Shown: positions 1 to 9,316 of the stretch, piece after piece
Layout of the letters: each line of letters opens with the position of its first letter
Numbering within the stretch: position 1 is the stretch's first letter
NCBI RefSeq assembly: GCF_000247695.1
Contig: NW_004624747.1
Location: 15,484,532 to 15,548,531 of the forward strand
DNA from: Heterocephalus glaber
Lineage: Eukaryota > Chordata > Mammalia > Rodentia > Bathyergidae
Direction: 5' to 3'
Length of the DNA: 64,000 nucleotides
Notes under the pieces: generated by a model
What the model was told of the DNA's origin: nothing
The model's input: only the letters and a program-made list of their open reading frames with translations
Databases searched by the model: none
Program-made: the position numbers and the translations under genes

Positions 1-246
1 TTGGCCAGCTTTGTCTTGCCCCATCTCCTATATCCTGTGTGCCAGGAATACTCCCATTTCTTTTAAATCTTAGATTCAGAATCAGTGTATCAGAGCTTCC
101 CAGAATCCTTCTCCCTTCCCTTCCATGGGGTTTAGCTTAAAAGGTTCCTTTCCTGTATTCCCAGAGTGCATTATAATTACAGGATTTTTCTACATGGGCC
201 TCTCTATGAAACCATGGCTCCCTCAAGGATCCATCCCCTTTTCTTT

Positions 247-330
247 TTTTTTTTTGGTACCAGGGATCGAACTCGGGACCTTGCACTTGCGAGGCAGGAG
301 GCAGAACCACTGAGCTAAATCCCCAGCCCA
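247..330 (-). mobile_element. ID SINE (young)
   Basis: Poly-T followed by the reversed tRNA-like body ending gctaaatccccagccca. A 15-bp duplication catccccttttcttt lies at 232-246 and 331-345. Confidence 0.9.
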
Positions 331-729
331 CATCCCCTTTTCTTTAGATAATTGCATCCCCTTCTCCTTTGGGGGATCAGCTTTCCACTGATCTCATGCC
401 ATGTGTTTTAGGTAGTTCTGATGTCACTCCCAAGGTCTTGGGGTGGCTCCAAACCCAGGCCTGGCCATCTACACACTCCATGCTTGTGGCTGATGGAACT
501 GTTTCAGGAGTGTGCGGGTGACCCCAAGCAGGTTGGTACACAGTTGCATCTGATGCTACAACTAATGGGAAAGAGATGCTTTCTGCTAGGGTTGCTGAGA
601 TCTCAGTCATCTTTGCCACATCCTGAAGAAAAGTCTTCTAAAAATGAAGCCAACACAGAAGAAAGCAGGGCTAAGAAGTGGGGAGAGAAAAAGAAAGTTA
701 CCAGAGTCAGAATAAGATTGAACTTCTTG

Positions 730-810
730 GACCAGGGATTTAGCTCAGTGGTTTCGCTCCCTGCCTTGCAAGCTCAAGGTCCCAAGTTTGATCCCTGGTA
801 CCAAAAAAAA
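730..810 (+). mobile_element. ID SINE (young)
   Basis: Sense copy with A box tagctcagtgg and an A tail. Duplication ttgaacttcttg at 718-729 and 811-822. Confidence 0.9.
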
Positions 811-1149
811 TTGAACTTCTTGATTATTTGAGTCACTATTTTTGCATAAACTGGTTTGCATTGAGTTTTTGTCCTTTGGAACTAAAAGAATATTAATGAA
901 TACACTGTAGGTTATTAATATTTATATCTCACAAATATAGCATCATACGTGGCAATTGTAGGCACATAAGGAATGTTCATATATGTCAGTGCATACTTTC
1001 CATAAAGATGTCATCTACAGTTTTAAAAAAATCAATAAAATCATATGAATGCAAGAAGGCTTATGAGGTGAGAATGTGGAGAAATCGGAATCCTCAGGTG
1101 TTGCTGGTGGGAATGTTAAGTAGAGTAGCCACTGTTTGGAAAATAGTAC

Positions 1150-1213
1150 CTCATTAGTAGAGTGCTTGCCTAGCAGGTACAAAGTCCTGCATGGCATCTC
1201 AAAAAAAATTAAA
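1150..1213 (+). mobile_element. ID fragment, degenerate
   Basis: tagtagagtgcttgcctagca and the following bases match the older rodent ID body. The 5' end is missing or diverged, and an A tail follows. Nested in L1. Confidence 0.55.
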
Positions 1214-1274
1214 CATAGAATTACCATTTGACCTCACAATTCTGCTCCTGTGCACGCACCAAAAATAACTAAAA

Positions 1275-1400
1275 AAAAGCCAACCACAGTGGTGTACAGC
1301 TGTAATTCTAGCAGTGTAGGAGGCTAAGGCAAGAGGATCTCAAGTTCAAGCCCAGCCTGGGCAACTTAGTGACTTAGTACCAGGCACACAAACAAAAAAT
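1275..1400 (+). mobile_element. B1-type SINE nested in L1
   Basis: 7SL-derived B1 text (ggtgtacagctgtaattcta, gcccagcctgggcaactta) followed by an A-rich end. Confidence 0.75.
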
Positions 1401-1895
1401 TAGAAACAGGTATTCACACAAAAACTTGTTCATGAATAGTCACAGCAGAGCTATTGAAAATAGCTAAAAAGTAGAACCAACCCAATGTCCATCCACAAAT
1501 GAATGGATAGACAAATTGTGTTATATCCACACAAAAGAATATTATTCAGCTATAAAAATAAGTATAGAGACATGCTATACTATGGATGACTCCTAAAAGC
1601 ATTATGCTAAGTGAAAGAAGCCAGCTATTAAAGACAACATAGCAAATGGTCTCACTCACAAAATGTTCAGAGGAGGAAAATGTATAAAGAGAGAAAACAG
1701 ATTAGTTCTTTCAGAGGCTTGGAGAAGTAGAGGGTGGGGAATGACTGCTTAATGAATATGAGGTTCTTTTTGGACAAGTAAAATTTCTGGAACTAGGTAG
1801 CAAAGATAGTTGCACAATAGTGTGACTGTTCTAAATGTCATTTTTGGTAAATTTCATGTTATACATATTTTACCACAATAAAAACAAAACAAAAG

Positions 1896-3679
1896 AATTA
1901 GGAATTCCATCAGGGCTTCAAGACTAGAGGCCTAAAAGTTATTTCCTACATAGCATGCCCAGATTGGGAGGAAGTCTGAAATCCAGACTGTACTGTGCCT
2001 CCCAAGTTGAATCCCTTGTACCTTTGCTGAGAAGATTCATGCAGAGACAACATTAAGGCTAATGCTGATCTTGAACTTCATAGAAAAGATGATGAGAGGA
2101 CCAAGTGAATTTTGTTGATGGCATTACTTTGCTGCAATTTTCAATGATTGCCATGCATCTTTAAGTACTTGGAGAGTGCCATAGTACATGCCTCCTCTAT
2201 CCTGAGAGTGCTATATTTGAAAATTCACAGTGCATCACTGAGTGCTTAATTTGTAAAGCCAGCATAAATCACTGGACTAAATTGTCCATTACTGCAAGCT
2301 CGAATTATCTCATCATCAAGAGAGTGATCTGGTTGCTTTGCTCACATCAGAAATTAAGAGACAAAGAGGCAAAAGGCCAAGAAAAAAAAAGAGAGAGAGA
2401 GAATTCTAAAAAAAATCAGTTTTCTGATGTTGGAAAAACCTTACAAAGGTTAAAGGTAGGAACATTCTGTTTGCTCTTGTTAAAGGTATTTTTAAAGTCA
2501 TTATATTTTGAGGGTCAGTGAGTTAGAACAGAATAATAACCTTTTTGCAGTTCTGGAGATTTATTTGTATCTTGGGAACTAGCATTCTGAGATTTCCCTC
2601 TCCCCCCTGCAAAATCAGTAGAAACAAAGAAAAAAAAAGAGGGGGAAAAAAACCTTCTGGGAAAGCAATAGGAGCTCTTTAAAGAGAGGCCAATATTAGT
2701 TTTGTGTAGCTGCGGGCAGACAGTCCCTCTGCCCCTAACTTGCCATTTTCCAATTTACATTCCTGTTCCAGGCACCACCTTGAAAATCCTGGTGCCAGCT
2801 CATTGCTGGTATAACAGGGTGTGGAATGAAACGTTTCAGGTTGTCCAGGAACTTCAGCTAAAACTTCAAAGGTGAGGGCGGTGGGTGACGATACTTTCTC
2901 TTTCTGTTAAGAGTTGGCCACACTGGTCCTTTGACCATCTATAACCATTAACCTCCAGCCTGCGTAAGATAAGGTCAAGATGTTATCCAGAGGAGGTTTC
3001 TTTGTCAGACCTGTCCAGTTTCCCACTGGCCAGGTGACTACCTCAGAGCACGCTTGGGTTTGAGCTCTCCTGAAAAGCCTCAGCCGAGAGAGCAGGCTTC
3101 CGGCAAAGGGACAAGCAGTGGCAGAAGAAAAAATGAAGCCAATTCTTCACTCCCACCTCTCCCTACCCCCACTAAGTTCAATTCATTCAGTAGCCGAGTA
3201 ACCATCCTTTATTCTCACTACTAATAAAACCACTCTATGGTGTGTACTACTCAGCGGTATTATGGACTTTCTGGGATGAACTACAACACCATCAACAACA
3301 AAATTCCCATCAGTTACCTCCAGTTCTCTAGGGTGGAGACTGGTGTGGTTCTGATCAGTCTGAAGTCTAAAACACTACACGCGGGGCAGCAAACTCAGCT
3401 GCCTACAGGGCCCAGGCAGGAGACACAAATAAATGAAGAGGCCTGGGTGGGACTGAAGTGCCCTGGAAAACCCAGGAGCCATATGAAAGGGATAGTTTCC
3501 TTTCTTCCAGCCAATAGTTGCCCAGCGTAGACAGATCTCCTTTTTTTCCCCCAGAAAGGCCTAAGATCTACATTGCTTGGCAGTAGGCCCTGATGTTGGA
3601 AATATTGCAAGAGTATTGGCTTTTTATTGCAGGTGACACAATCTACTGCAGGTGGTTTAAGCAAAGGTACTTTAATAGA
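1896..3679. other. KSR2 5' flank, no gene or clear repeat
   Basis: Mostly unique-looking sequence with short A-rich and GA runs (2380-2402, 2625-2650). Short reading frames here have no recognisable motif. The stretch 2520-3130 is moderately GC-rich and repeat-free and could hold distal regulatory sequence. Confidence 0.5.
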
Positions 3680-4030
3680 ATGGAGAATTGTGTTCCATCC
3701 CACCCTCAATCTATATGTTGAAGCCCTGTCCCCTAGTGTAAGTGGATATAGGGACTTTAGGGGTAAGTGAGGTTAGATGAAGTCATAAGGGTGTGGCCCT
3801 AAAACAATAGGCCTTGTAAGGAGAGAGATCTTGAGATCTTGGCCTCCCTTTACCATTGAGGACACAGTGAAAAGTGAGCAGGTGGCCGTTTGCAAGCCGG
3901 ACAGAGAGCCCTCACCACTGGCCCTGATCTCGGACTTCCAGCTTCTACAACTGTGAGCAAATAAATTTCTGTGGCTTCAGTCACACAGATAGTGTGATAG
4001 TGGCCTGCGTAGGCTAGGACAGGTCGGTAG
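3680..4030 (+). mobile_element. MLT1-class (ERVL-MaLR) LTR remnant
   Basis: Contains the MLT1 landmarks atgttgaagccctgtcccc, gatgaagtcataagggtgtg, tgaggacacagtg, ctgatctcggacttccagc and aataaatttctgt. It is diverged and non-coding. Confidence 0.75.
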
Positions 4031-5080
4031 AAAGCCTGTAGAATCTCCAGGAGGAGGAGACAGCCAGCCCTGGGCTGCATGGCCAAGAACGGTGCCCAAT
4101 CTGACTGTGGGGCTGCCCCCTGAACACCATGCCACAGCCCCCCAGTACAGACACCGTGGCTTATGTGGGGTGGGGTGGAGCCCCTGGAAGCAGAGGCATT
4201 GGGTGCTACATTACCACTGGGTAGAGTCCTCTGCATTGGCTCTCAGCTCCCATTAGAAATGTTCTGTGATGTGTCTAATGGCTGAGTCCAGATCACATGA
4301 GATGTGGTTGGAAGGAAGCACCTAGAAAAGTGCTTTAGTTTCTCTTGTGGAGGGGTGGGACTCCTAAAGCAGGCTGTGTTCAAACCTAGGAAGGATACTT
4401 GTGTGTTGCTTATAGCCTGCCATTAATGATCTCTGGCTTCTGATTATTTTCACTGTTTAAACTTCTACTTCCTCTAAGAACTAGAAAAGCCAGGTGATCC
4501 TGTCCCTCCCCCTCCTCTCCTAAATTTGTCAGACAGCTGTGTAAGTAACCAGAACTACCAGGGCTGAGATTCTACATAGAAGGGACCTATGATGAGGGGA
4601 GCTGGTACTGCAGCCACTTTTTCCCTGGAGGTATTTACTACTATGGACATGGGGAAAGAGGTTGAGAATCTAAACTTTCCTGGGTAAGAGGCCTACTGCC
4701 AGGGCACAGAGAAACCAAAGGAATTTTTGGCTGGAGAGACAAACTGGGTACTTCTGAGGCTAATCTCCTAGAGAGAGAGGAGGGTTGAATGTGAACCTGG
4801 GAGATGACAGTTTGCTCTTCAAGATATTTAGCAAATTCTAACAGTGCAGGACAAGAGGCAACAAATCAAGGAGAAAGTCCCTGCAAAACAGTTTACCAAA
4901 GTCTTGCCATGCCACTGAGATAATGGTTAATGCCCAGGACTAGGAAGAGGAGACTTGGTGAGCACTGAAGGTTCTCAGTTGGAACCCCTGAAAGGCAAAT
5001 ACTTAGGTGAAGCCAAAGTTCTTAAAAGTGAAACCCAGCTTCCATCTGGATCAACCCCTGATTGAACTAGGATAAGCAGG
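4031..5080. other. 5' flank, no gene seen
   Basis: No coding frame, RNA gene or clear repeat could be supported here. Confidence 0.5.
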
Positions 5081-5082
5081 CC

Positions 5083-5262
5083 TGGAATGGTAGTGCACAC
5101 CTATAATTCCAGAACTCTGGGAGGCTGAGGCAGGAGGACTGACAGCTGGAGTCCTGGCTTGGCAATTTAGTAACTTAGTGAGACCCTGTCTCTAAATTAA
5201 AAAAATGAAAAAGGGCTGAGGATATTGCTCAGTGTGAAGGCCCTTGGGGGGAAAAAAAGATA
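5083..5262 (+). mobile_element. B1-dID composite SINE
   Basis: A B1 left part (gaggctgaggcaggaggac, gtgagaccctgtctcta) is joined by an A-rich linker to an ID-like right part (gggctgaggatattgctcag). Confidence 0.8.
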
Positions 5263-5680
5263 GGGAAAGAAAAAAGGAGTATCAGTCCCATGTTACCTGT
5301 CTTACAGAAAACGGGTAAGTCCTCTCAAGAACTAGGTAACAGAATTTGAGACTATTTTTTTTGTTTCATACACAATGACTGGGATTCAATAAAAATCACA
5401 GGGCCTGCCAAGAGACAGGACCGAATAACTGAAAACAAAAAGGAAAAAATGGTCAATAGAAATAGATGCACAAATGAACAAGGTGTTGGCATTAGACAAG
5501 GGCTTTAAAATAACCATTATTAATATGTTCAAGACAGACAAAGAAAAGAACAGAGAAAATGGATGAAAAGAGAGATAATTTTACCGGATAATTAGAATCC
5601 ATTTAACTTCATGATCCAAAAGATTGGGAGCCTAGAGGATTCACTTGACACCCTCACTGACAAAGACATTTTGTGGGTTT

Positions 5681-5765
5681 TTTTTTTTTGTGGCACTGGG
5701 GGATTGAACTCGGAGCTTTGTGTGTGCTGGGCAGATGATCTACCACTGAACTATATTCCCAGCTC
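5681..5765 (-). mobile_element. Older ID SINE
   Basis: Reversed ID body (cactgggggattgaactc to actatattcccagct) with diverged positions. It sits directly beside the younger ID at 5782. Confidence 0.75.
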
Positions 5766-5781
5766 AACAGAGATTTTATTC

Positions 5782-5869
5782 TTTTTTTTTTTTTTGGTAC
5801 CGGGGATCGAACTCAGGATCTTGCATTTGCAAGGCAGGCGTGGTGCCACTGAGCTAATTCCCTGGCCCT
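5782..5869 (-). mobile_element. ID SINE (young)
   Basis: Reversed ID with poly-T. Duplication aacagagatttt at 5766-5777 and 5870-5881. It inserted at the 5' end of the older ID at 5681-5765. Confidence 0.9.
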
Positions 5870-5969
5870 AACAGAGATTTTGAAAATACTGATATGGCTC
5901 TGTATAAGCTATAAAATCTCATGGCTTACAATCTTAAAATTTATTTATTTTTAATTTTTATTTTTTTGC

Positions 5970-6226
5970 TGGGCATGGTGGTGCCCAGCACTCTGGGAGG
6001 CTGAAGTAGGAGAATCACAAGTACAATCCCAGGCTGGGCAGTTTAGTTACTCAGCAAGAACTTGTCTCAAACAACAAGGACAACAAAAAACCCACACACA
6101 TACATGTGTGCATGTGCACACACAAAACTAAAAACACAGAACAAAAAACAAAAAACAAACAAAAAAAGTGCTGGGGATATAGATCATTTCAAAGGCCCTG
6201 GGTTCAATCCCCAGTACCAAAAATTT
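5970..6226 (+). mobile_element. B1-dID composite SINE with expanded linker
   Basis: A B1 part (gctgggcatggtggtg) and an ID-like part (gtgctggggatatagatc ... tcaatccccagtacc) are separated by a long A/CA-rich linker at about 6065-6167. Confidence 0.8.
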
Positions 6227-6407
6227 ATTTTTATTTTTTGCCATCCAACTTGGCCAATGCTGGTGGCTGTTGTACTTCTCAAGTGACTTCCTTAAGGGAT
6301 GACATATTATGGGTCCTGAGTTTCACACCATTCCATAAGCTCATTTCTTTAGCACAGGTTCTGTTCACTGGGAGAAAACGTTTTTTTGTTCTTGTTTTTG
6401 TTTTCTA

Positions 6408-6485
6408 AGATAAGGTCTTGCTACGTTGCCCAAGCTCCAGAATAGCTGGGTCTACAGGTACATACCAATACCACCACACCTGGCT
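6408..6485 (-). mobile_element. B1 fragment
   Basis: Reversed B1 ends: aaggtcttgctacgttgccc and accaccacacctggct. An internal portion is deleted. Confidence 0.65.
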
Positions 6486-6664
6486 GCTAATTATTCTACA
6501 TACATACTTTAGGGAACGAGTGTGGGGAACATTAGATAAGGTGGTCAGAGGCCTTTCTGAGATAACTTGACGTGTTTGGCATTGAGTGGCAAGAAGACGC
6601 CAGCCAAGAGAGGATGAGGTGAAGTGTGGTGGGGAGTAGAACAAATGAAGAGTAAAACGATTTC

Positions 6665-6920
6665 GTCAGGGTTGGCAACCATTTCTATAGTGAGCCAGAG
6701 GGTGCATAGTTTAGGAATGTGAGCCATACAGTCTGTTGCAACTACTTAATTCTAGTGTTAAAGGGCAAAAGTAACCACAGACAATAAACAAATGTGTGGT
6801 GGTATTCCTATAAAACTTTCTTTATGAATACTAAAATGTGAATTTCATATAATTTTCCCATGTCACAAAATATTCTTTCCAACTATTTTTAACATGTAAA
6901 ACTCATTTAAAGTTCTGGTA
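6665..6920 (+). mobile_element. hAT-type DNA transposon remnant
   Basis: Begins tcagggttggcaaccat and shares internal landmarks with the element at 13445 (ccatacagtctgttgcaact, taaaactttctttatgaa). The right terminal repeat is not visible. Confidence 0.6.
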
Positions 6921-7002
6921 CTACGGTTAAGTATAAGGTGGGTTAAATAAATTAGGGTCAGAGCAAGCAGCCCCGTGTAGGAGAAGGTAAAAATCCTAAG
7001 AA

Positions 7003-7200
7003 AAGCATGGGGTTGGTGGCCCATGCCTGTAATCCTATCAGGCTGTGAGGCTGAGTCAGGATACTGAGTTCTGCCCAGTCTGGAGCAATTTAGTGACTTG
7101 GGGAAGACTCTTGTCTCAAAACAAAAAAGGAGTGGAAAGGGCCAGGGGCTGTAGTTCAGTGCTAAGGCCTTGGGTTCAATCTCCAGTGCCACACAAACAC
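7003..7200 (+). mobile_element. B1-dID composite SINE
   Basis: B1 text (ggcccatgcctgtaatccta) followed by an ID part (gggctgtagttcagtgctaa ... caatctccagtgcc). It lies just outside the CpG island. Confidence 0.8.
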
Positions 7201-7394
7201 AAGGCAAGACTAAGCCCCTTTTTTCTACCAGAGCAGGCCAGGGTACCAAGTCGGTAGCTTGGCAGCTTCCCTACAGCTCAGGGAAAATCCTCAGGTTTGT
7301 TTTATTTCCCACCCGCAGTATCAAGAAAGAACAAAAAGGCACACACAAACACCCGGCCAGAAAGTGTCTCGGGAGAACGTGCCCAGGTCGACGC

Positions 7395-7401
7395 TGACGT
7401 C
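7395..7401 (+). promoter_or_regulatory. CRE-like half palindrome (TGACGTC)
   Basis: TGACGTC at the upstream edge of the CpG island differs from the full CRE palindrome only in its last base. CREB/ATF binding is possible; a seven-base match alone is weak evidence. Confidence 0.4.
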
Positions 7402-7486
7402 TCCGCAGCGCGCGCTCCGGCTTTTAAAGTTGGGCGCACACCTGCTCGCAGCCGGAGCGCACCTGCCGCGCGGTGCTCCGGCCTCG

Positions 7487-7496
7487 TCTCGCGAGA
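7487..7496. promoter_or_regulatory. TCTCGCGAGA palindromic promoter element
   Basis: An exact TCTCGCGAGA palindrome lies in the densest part of the CpG island, about 1.25 kb upstream of the ATG. This sequence is the known CGCG element of CpG-island promoters, bound by BANP when unmethylated. Function here is inferred. Confidence 0.6.
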
Positions 7497-7871
7497 TCGC
7501 TGTGTAGTAGTGGCCCCCACCCCCGCACGGCCACCGAACCCCTCTCCCCGCCCCCTCTCTCCCGGCGTCTCCACCGCCCCCGGGAACAGCCCCGGCCCGG
7601 CGCGCTCGCTGGACCGCGCCCCCGCCCGCCGATCGCTCCTCGCACGCACGCGCCCGGGAGTAATTTCACTTTGCCCCGCGAGCTCCCGCAGCCCGAGAGA
7701 CCCCGCCCCCCGCCAGGTGCGCGAGCAGCGCGCTCCTCCCGCGCCCCCTCCCGCGGGTCCCCTGCGCGTCGGGTCGGGGCGGCTGCGCGCACGGCGCCGC
7801 TCCACCAACCCGCGCCCCTGCGAGTCCCCGGCTCCATCCCTCGCGGGCGCCCGCTCCCCCCACCCCGCCTG

Positions 7872-7881
7872 TGATTGACAG
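7872..7881 (+). promoter_or_regulatory. PBX/PREP-MEIS decamer (TGATTGACAG)
   Basis: TGATTGACAG is an exact match to the decameric composite site of PBX with PREP/MEIS homeodomain proteins. It lies in the CpG island, about 870 bases upstream of the ATG. Occupancy is inference. Confidence 0.5.
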
Positions 7882-8184
7882 GCAAGATGTCGGTGTGGAG
7901 CGAGGCAGGAGCGTCTGCAGCAGCCGTCACCCCCGGAGCCCAGCGGCAGCACCAGCGGCAGCGGCGGCAGCAGCAGAGCGGGGAGGAGACGGCAGCCAGC
8001 CGCAGTGGCCGCCGCAGCCGCGCGAGCTCTGCAGACGGCATCTCGAGAACGCGCTAAAGCGCCCCGCCGCGGACCATGCCGTGTCACTACCACGGGGAGG
8101 GGGGCAAACTCGCGCTTTTTTGACATAAAAGCAAGCCAGCCAAAAATACATAATTTTGTCCTTCACGGAGCCGGTGTTTAAAGA

Positions 8185-8408
8185 GTGAGCGCTATTTTCC
8201 CTCTCCTCTTTTCCCTTCTTCTTCTTCTGCTCCTCCTCCTCCTCCTCNNNNNNNNNNNNNNNNNNNNNNNNNNNNNNNNNNNNNNNNNNNNNNNNNNNNN
8301 NNNNNNNNNNNNNNNNNNNNNNNNNNNNNNNNNNNNNNNNNNNNNNNNNNNNNNNNNNNNNNNNNNNNNNTCCCAGTATCCGCTCCTCCTCCTCCTCCTC
8401 CTCCTCCA
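8185..8408 (+). repeat. Pyrimidine-rich (TCC/CTT)n tract around a gap, KSR2 5'UTR/promoter
   Basis: CTTCTTCTTCTGCTCCTCC-type sequence enters the gap at 8247, and a run of CTC triplets follows it at 8382-8408. One strand is nearly all pyrimidine on both sides, so the missing bases are probably more of the same trinucleotide repeat. Apparent poly-Leu or poly-Glu/Arg reading frames across it are artefacts. Confidence 0.8.
8248..8370. other. Assembly gap (123 N)
   Basis: A run of 123 undetermined bases lies inside the trinucleotide repeat upstream of the KSR2 start codon. Its length is not the round 100 used for the other gap in the window. Confidence 0.99.
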
Positions 8409-8511
8409 AGTGTACAGACAGCATCGCATCACCTGGTTCGCTTCTGAGAAACGGCATCTCCTTTTCAGGCACCAGAGAGGGAGAGAGAGGAGAGAGAGAA
8501 GAGACATTCTA

Positions 8512-8526
8512 ATGGAGACTGCCTGA
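8512..8526 (+). promoter_or_regulatory. KSR2: Upstream ORF 1 in KSR2 5'UTR (4 codons)
   Basis: ATG GAG ACT GCC TGA begins 238 bases before the KSR2 start, with G at +4. If transcription begins upstream of 8512 this minimal uORF would be scanned first. Whether it lies in the mature 5'UTR is inferred. Confidence 0.5.
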
Positions 8527-8599
8527 TACCCCAAAATAAAATAATAAATTTTGGCTCTTGTCTCCTCCTCCACTCCCCACCCCCTCAACCCCGTGTGAG

Positions 8600-8632
8600 A
8601 TGTTGGGTTTCTTCTTCATGAGACATTGTTGA
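8600..8632 (+). promoter_or_regulatory. KSR2: Upstream ORF 2 in KSR2 5'UTR (10 codons)
   Basis: An ATG at 8600, with a second in-frame ATG at 8618, reads MLGFFFMRHC and stops at TGA 8630-8632. It is in the same frame as the KSR2 CDS and ends 117 bases before it, so reinitiation is possible. Confidence 0.5.
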
Positions 8633-8749
8633 GAAGTCGCAGTGGTTGGAGAGGCGTAGGGGGGTAGTCTCCCTCTACCTCTACTCCCTCCCCCCTTTTT
8701 TCTCTCTGGGAGGAGGAGGAGGAGGGGAAGGGGGGTTGCAGAACAAGCG

Positions 8750-8929
8750 ATGGATGAGGAAAACATGACGAAAACCGAGGAGCAGCAACCTCTGAGTTTG
8801 CAAAAAGCCTTACAGCAGTGCGAGTTGGTCCAAAACATGATAGACTTGAGCATCTCCAACCTGGAAGGGCTTAGGACCAAATGTGCTACCTCCAACGACC
8901 TCACACAAAAAGAAATCCGGACCCTGGAG
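8750..8929 (+). CDS. KSR2: KSR2 coding exon 1 (N-terminus, 60 codons)
   Basis: Encodes the N-terminus of kinase suppressor of Ras 2, a scaffold/pseudokinase that assembles RAF, MEK and ERK at the membrane. The reading frame starts [15 protein letters not shown] and ends KEIRTLE, which I recognise as the KSR2 N-terminus. In the KSR family this leads into the coiled-coil/SAM region (CA1) that contributes to BRAF binding and membrane targeting; only its first, Leu- and Gln-rich helical part lies in this exon. The start is supported by G at -3 and +4 and by in-frame stops upstream at 8630 (TGA) and 8657 (TAG). The exon ends after exactly 60 codons at GAG|GTAGGT, a good donor in phase 0. The remainder (rest of CA1, C1 domain, pseudokinase) must lie beyond this window. 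The frame is intact, with no sign of decay. Confidence 0.95.
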
Positions 8930-8935
8930 GTAGGT
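8930..8935 (+). other. KSR2: KSR2 exon 1 splice donor
   Basis: GAG|GTAGGT matches the mammalian donor consensus at the point where KSR2 homology stops. Reading on gives a few unrelated residues and then a stop (TGA at 8945). Confidence 0.9.
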
Positions 8936-9316
8936 GTCGCCTACTGAAAAAAGCAATCCTTCCTTCCCTCCCTTCTCCCCACCACCCTCTTCCTCTCTGG
9001 TTGTGTTCGCTGGGGGTCGGGAGGGAGGGGGTGGGTAAGCCAGGTGGGCAGAATTGGGGTTCTGTGATTTATCTTATGGCAGAGCCTGCGCTGGATGTCC
9101 CTTTACTGTGCGGCTGTTGTCTCTGCTCGGCTGGGTGGTGGTAGTAACAGTAGTAATTGTTATTCTTTATTTATTATTACGGTTGCGGCTGTTACCATTA
9201 TATTCGCTTCCTCTTGGAGGAGGGAGTTCTTTTTTCCGCTTGTGGATTTGTTTATATGCCACGGCGGTTTGTGTGCTGGGTAATACGTTTAGGAGCTGCA
9301 GAGAACCCACGTGACC

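Larger units (their letters stand above)
1030..1895 (+). mobile_element. L1 3' end, old, with nested SINEs
   Basis: Sense L1 ORF2-end and 3'UTR text can be followed (tgctggtgggaatgt, ccaatgtccatccacaaatg, agaatattattcagctat). It ends in an A-rich stretch and is interrupted by an ID fragment and a B1. Confidence 0.75.
7370..8749 (+). promoter_or_regulatory. KSR2: CpG-island promoter and 5'UTR of KSR2
   Basis: CpG density rises sharply at about 7370, peaks between 7380 and 8110, and thins out through exon 1 to about 9320. Visible elements include a TGACGTC CRE-like site (7395-7401), TCTCGCGAGA (7487-7496), GC boxes CCCCGCCCCC (7547-7556, 7701-7710) and TGATTGACAG (7872-7881). I see no convincing TATA box, so dispersed initiation is likely. 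The transcription start cannot be placed. The 3' portion is probably 5'UTR and contains a pyrimidine-rich repeat with a gap, then a GAGA tract (8470-8503) and two small upstream ORFs. An E-box CACGTGACC sits downstream in the intron at 9308-9316. Confidence 0.85.

Noticed and set aside
3850..4236. 128-codon minus-strand frame
   Set aside because: Mostly overlaps an MLT1-class LTR on its complementary strand.
1..7369. A divergent gene upstream sharing the CpG island
   Set aside because: No exon-like frame with splice sites and no recognisable protein was found on the minus strand upstream. Not supported from sequence.
7297..8126. Long open frames on both strands in the CpG island (up to 274 codons)
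   Set aside because: GC-rich sequence has few stop codons. The frames overlap on opposite strands, are Arg/Ala/Pro-rich and low complexity, and show no domain.
7927..8588. Frames rich in Leu, Glu or Arg across the first gap
   Set aside because: They are translations of a trinucleotide repeat and of undetermined bases.
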